From contig JAYYZW010000061.1 in assembly GCA_036339995.1 (NCBI GenBank), forward strand, positions 1-11,736: DNA of 11,736 bases. The letters are read 5' to 3'. The notes under the pieces are model-generated. The model was not told the origin of the DNA and ran no database searches. It saw nothing but the letters and a program-made list of their open reading frames with translations. A program made the translations under genes and the position numbers. Source of the stretch: JAYYZW01 sp036339995 (GTDB lineage Bacteria > Pseudomonadota > Gammaproteobacteria > Ga0077536). This document shows positions 10,438-11,736 of this stretch, one piece after another. The first letter of the stretch is position 1, and each line of letters opens with the position of its first letter.

Positions 10438-10659
10438 ATGATCGATTGGGACACTTGTGACGCTGTTGAACGAAATCCGCTGCGAGTTAGTGGCGCCTAG
10501 GTGTTCCGTGGCACCCGAGTCCCGGTTTCAGCGTTATTTGAAAATCTTGAGGACGGTGCGGATATCGCCAATTTCGTGGATTGGTTTCCTGGCGTAAGCG
10601 AAGAACAGGTACGTCTCGTATTCGATCACGCGGCTAGAAGCGCGATGGCACCAGCTTGA
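10438..10659 (+). pseudogene. DUF433 (VapB45-like) antitoxin gene with an in-frame amber codon
   Basis: Read through its internal TAG, this 73-codon frame is a complete DUF433 (PF04255) antitoxin. It starts MIDWDTCDAVERNPLRVSGA, is stopped by TAG at 10498-10500, and continues in the same frame as VFRGTRVPVSALFENLEDGA, then ANFVDWFPGVSEEQVRLVFDHAARS, ending at TGA 10657-10659. Family members normally have tryptophan at the stop position (SGxWVFRGTRVPV), so one TGG-to-TAG change explains it. The FRGTRVPV and WFPGVS segments, which form the DNA-binding winged helix in this family, are otherwise intact. The product would neutralise a PIN-like toxin and repress its own operon. The toxin relic starts at the next base after the stop (TGAGTG). 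No strong ribosome binding site is visible before the ATG. Sequencing error or amber suppression are alternatives, but the damaged toxin next to it favours real decay. Confidence 0.85.
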
Positions 10660-10752
10660 GTGCGAATTCTTTTCGATCAAGGTACCCCGGTTCCGCTCCG
10701 GATAGGATTGAACGGACATACTATAAAAACAGTTTACGAACCTTGCCAATAG
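10660..10752 (+). pseudogene. Truncated DUF5615 PIN-like toxin, N-terminal fragment
   Basis: A GTG start abuts the antitoxin stop (TGAGTG). The 30 residues begin VRILFDQGTPVPLRIGLNGH and continue TIKTVYEPCQ before TAG at 10750-10752. This is the N-terminus of the DUF5615 PIN-like (Mut7-C-like) family (PF18480), the usual partner of DUF433 antitoxins: the first catalytic aspartate in LFDQGTP and the PLR...GH...T.YE pattern are present. Full-length members are about 110-120 residues, and the later acidic residues, normally in a TTDRN-like segment, are absent in all three frames downstream. Homology stops after YE. In the +1 frame the next residues read LANSPRF, which might be the LxNG region after a small deletion, but four residues are too few to rely on. 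It cannot encode an active nuclease. Confidence 0.8.
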
Positions 10753-10853
10753 TCCCCGCTTTTGCCCGCGATTCGTGCCTTGATCTGCACAATTGTATGA
10801 ACAATTCAGACGCACCATGACTTATTCAGAGGTTGCTTAAACGAAGGCTATTC

Positions 10854-11720
10854 ATGACCACGACGACAGATCGGGCTGTGCGGCCGCGGCGAAGTTTCAT
10901 ATTCGCTCCTGGGTTGAATCCGAAAATGTTCCCGAAGGCGCTGGCATCCGGCGCCGACATCGTCTGTGTGGAGCTAGAGGACGGCATTGCCCCGAAGGAC
11001 AAGGACGAGGCACGTGCCAAGGGGCTCGCTCTGTTCGAAACCCCACAGACGGACGACGGGGTCGAACGCATTGTTCGCATCAACTGTCTCCGTACCGGCT
11101 TCGGCGTGGCCGACGTGCAGGCAGTCCTCGCGACAGAAAATCCACCGCCGGCGCTGATGTTGCCCAAGGTGATATCGCCGGACGAGGTCGTGTGGCTTGA
11201 CGACCTCTTGAGCGAGCAGGGTCATACCACCCGCCTTCACGTCATCATTGAAACCAATGCCGGCCTTGAAGCCGCCCACGCGATCGCGGCTTGCAGCCCG
11301 CGCATCGACGCCTTGTTTTTCGGCGGTGTGGATATGGCGGCCGAGCTTCGGTGCAGTAATCAATGGGAGCCGCTGCTTTACGCGCGCTCGCGCGTGGTCC
11401 ACGCGGCGGCGAGCGCGGGCATCGACGCGATTGACGTCCCCTATCTCGACCTCGATGATCTCGCGGGCATGGAGCGTGAGGCCGATCTCGCTTTAAACCT
11501 GGGATTCAGCGGGAAGGGCGCGATCCATCCGAAACAGATCCCCGTGTTGAACGGCGTGTTCACACCGGACGAGGCTAGAATCGCGCACGCGAGAAAGATC
11601 CTCAAGGCGTTCGCAGAGGCCGATACCGGGCTGGTCGTCGTCGACGGCAAGCTGATCGAAAAGCCGGTGTTGCGCGAAATGAGGCGTATCCTCGCGGTGG
11701 CAGAGTGCGTATCTGCTTGA
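10854..11720 (+). CDS. HpcH/HpaI aldolase / citrate lyase family protein (CitE-like CoA-ester lyase)
   Basis: A Mg-dependent TIM-barrel lyase of the CitE / malyl-CoA lyase group (PF03328), which cleaves, forms or hydrolyses 3-hydroxyacyl-CoA esters such as malyl-CoA or citramalyl-CoA. The 288 residues show RRSFIFAPG (12-20), VELEDGIAPKDKDEAR from residue 39, VRIN (74-77) with the conserved arginine 75 that contacts the substrate, IIETNAGL (131-138) with the metal ligand Glu133, FGGVDM (156-161) with the metal ligand Asp160, and SGKGAIHPKQIPVLNGVF, typical of the CitE side of the family. The ATG at 10854 is preferred over a TTG at 10833 because GAAGG (10843-10847) lies 6 nt upstream of it. No citrate lyase alpha or gamma gene is visible, so this is a stand-alone member and not a citrate lyase subunit. 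It follows the TA relic and probably has its own promoter. Its exact substrate is unknown. Confidence 0.9.
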   Translation: MTTTTDRAVRPRRSFIFAPGLNPKMFPKALASGADIVCVELEDGIAPKDKDEARAKGLALFETPQTDDGVERIVRINCLRTGFGVADVQAVLATENPPPALMLPKVISPDEVVWLDDLLSEQGHTTRLHVIIETNAGLEAAHAIAACSPRIDALFFGGVDMAAELRCSNQWEPLLYARSRVVHAAASAGIDAIDVPYLDLDDLAGMEREADLALNLGFSGKGAIHPKQIPVLNGVFTPDEARIAHARKILKAFAEADTGLVVVDGKLIEKPVLREMRRILAVAECVSA

Positions 11721-11736
11721 AGCCAAACTCCGTGCG

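Noticed and set aside
10534..10818. Minus-strand 94-codon frame
   Set aside because: It runs antisense to the DUF433 and DUF5615 relics, and its translation is cysteine- and serine-rich without any family pattern.

Overview
The window is GC-rich, densely packed bacterial DNA from a Gram-negative organism, most likely a gammaproteobacterium. The evidence is an LPS-export permease (LptF), a MetH and an AsnS that are near full-length matches in layout to the Escherichia coli proteins, and a REP-like inverted doublet of the gammaproteobacterial type. I cannot place it to genus. I see no tRNA, rRNA, CRISPR array or intact insertion sequence.

Layout. (1) The left edge carries, on the minus strand, the first 138 codons of a PduO-type ATP:cob(I)alamin adenosyltransferase. 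(2) A short divergent intergenic region (415-670) holds two REP-like palindromic units in inverted orientation. (3) Rightward envelope genes follow: a GT2 polyprenyl-phosphate-type glycosyltransferase, a small LAB_N membrane protein overlapping it by 4 nt, and lptF without an lptG beside it. (4) Next comes metH (cobalamin-dependent methionine synthase, full length, zinc and cobalamin ligands present), then asnS sharing one nucleotide with it (TAATG), an MTH1187-family thiamine-binding protein, and an ACSF2-like acyl-CoA synthetase. These four are close together, each with a Shine-Dalgarno sequence, and look like one transcription unit. (5) A 758-bp, visibly AT-richer stretch (10096-10853) follows. 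It holds an unrecognised ORF remnant, several palindromes, and a dead toxin-antitoxin pair: a DUF433 antitoxin gene interrupted by an in-frame amber codon, then directly the first ~27 codons of a DUF5615 PIN-like toxin that ends early. (6) The right end is a complete CitE-like HpcH/HpaI-family CoA-ester lyase.

Functional view. The cobalamin adenosyltransferase and MetH both depend on B12 but need different cofactor forms and lie on opposite strands, so the link is loose. The acyl-CoA synthetase and the CitE-like lyase both handle CoA thioesters, but the decayed TA island separates them, so co-transcription is unlikely. Most of the window is ordinary housekeeping. The parts that deserve a second look are the TA relic with its palindromic upstream region, the REP doublet, and the GT2-LAB_N-lptF arrangement.
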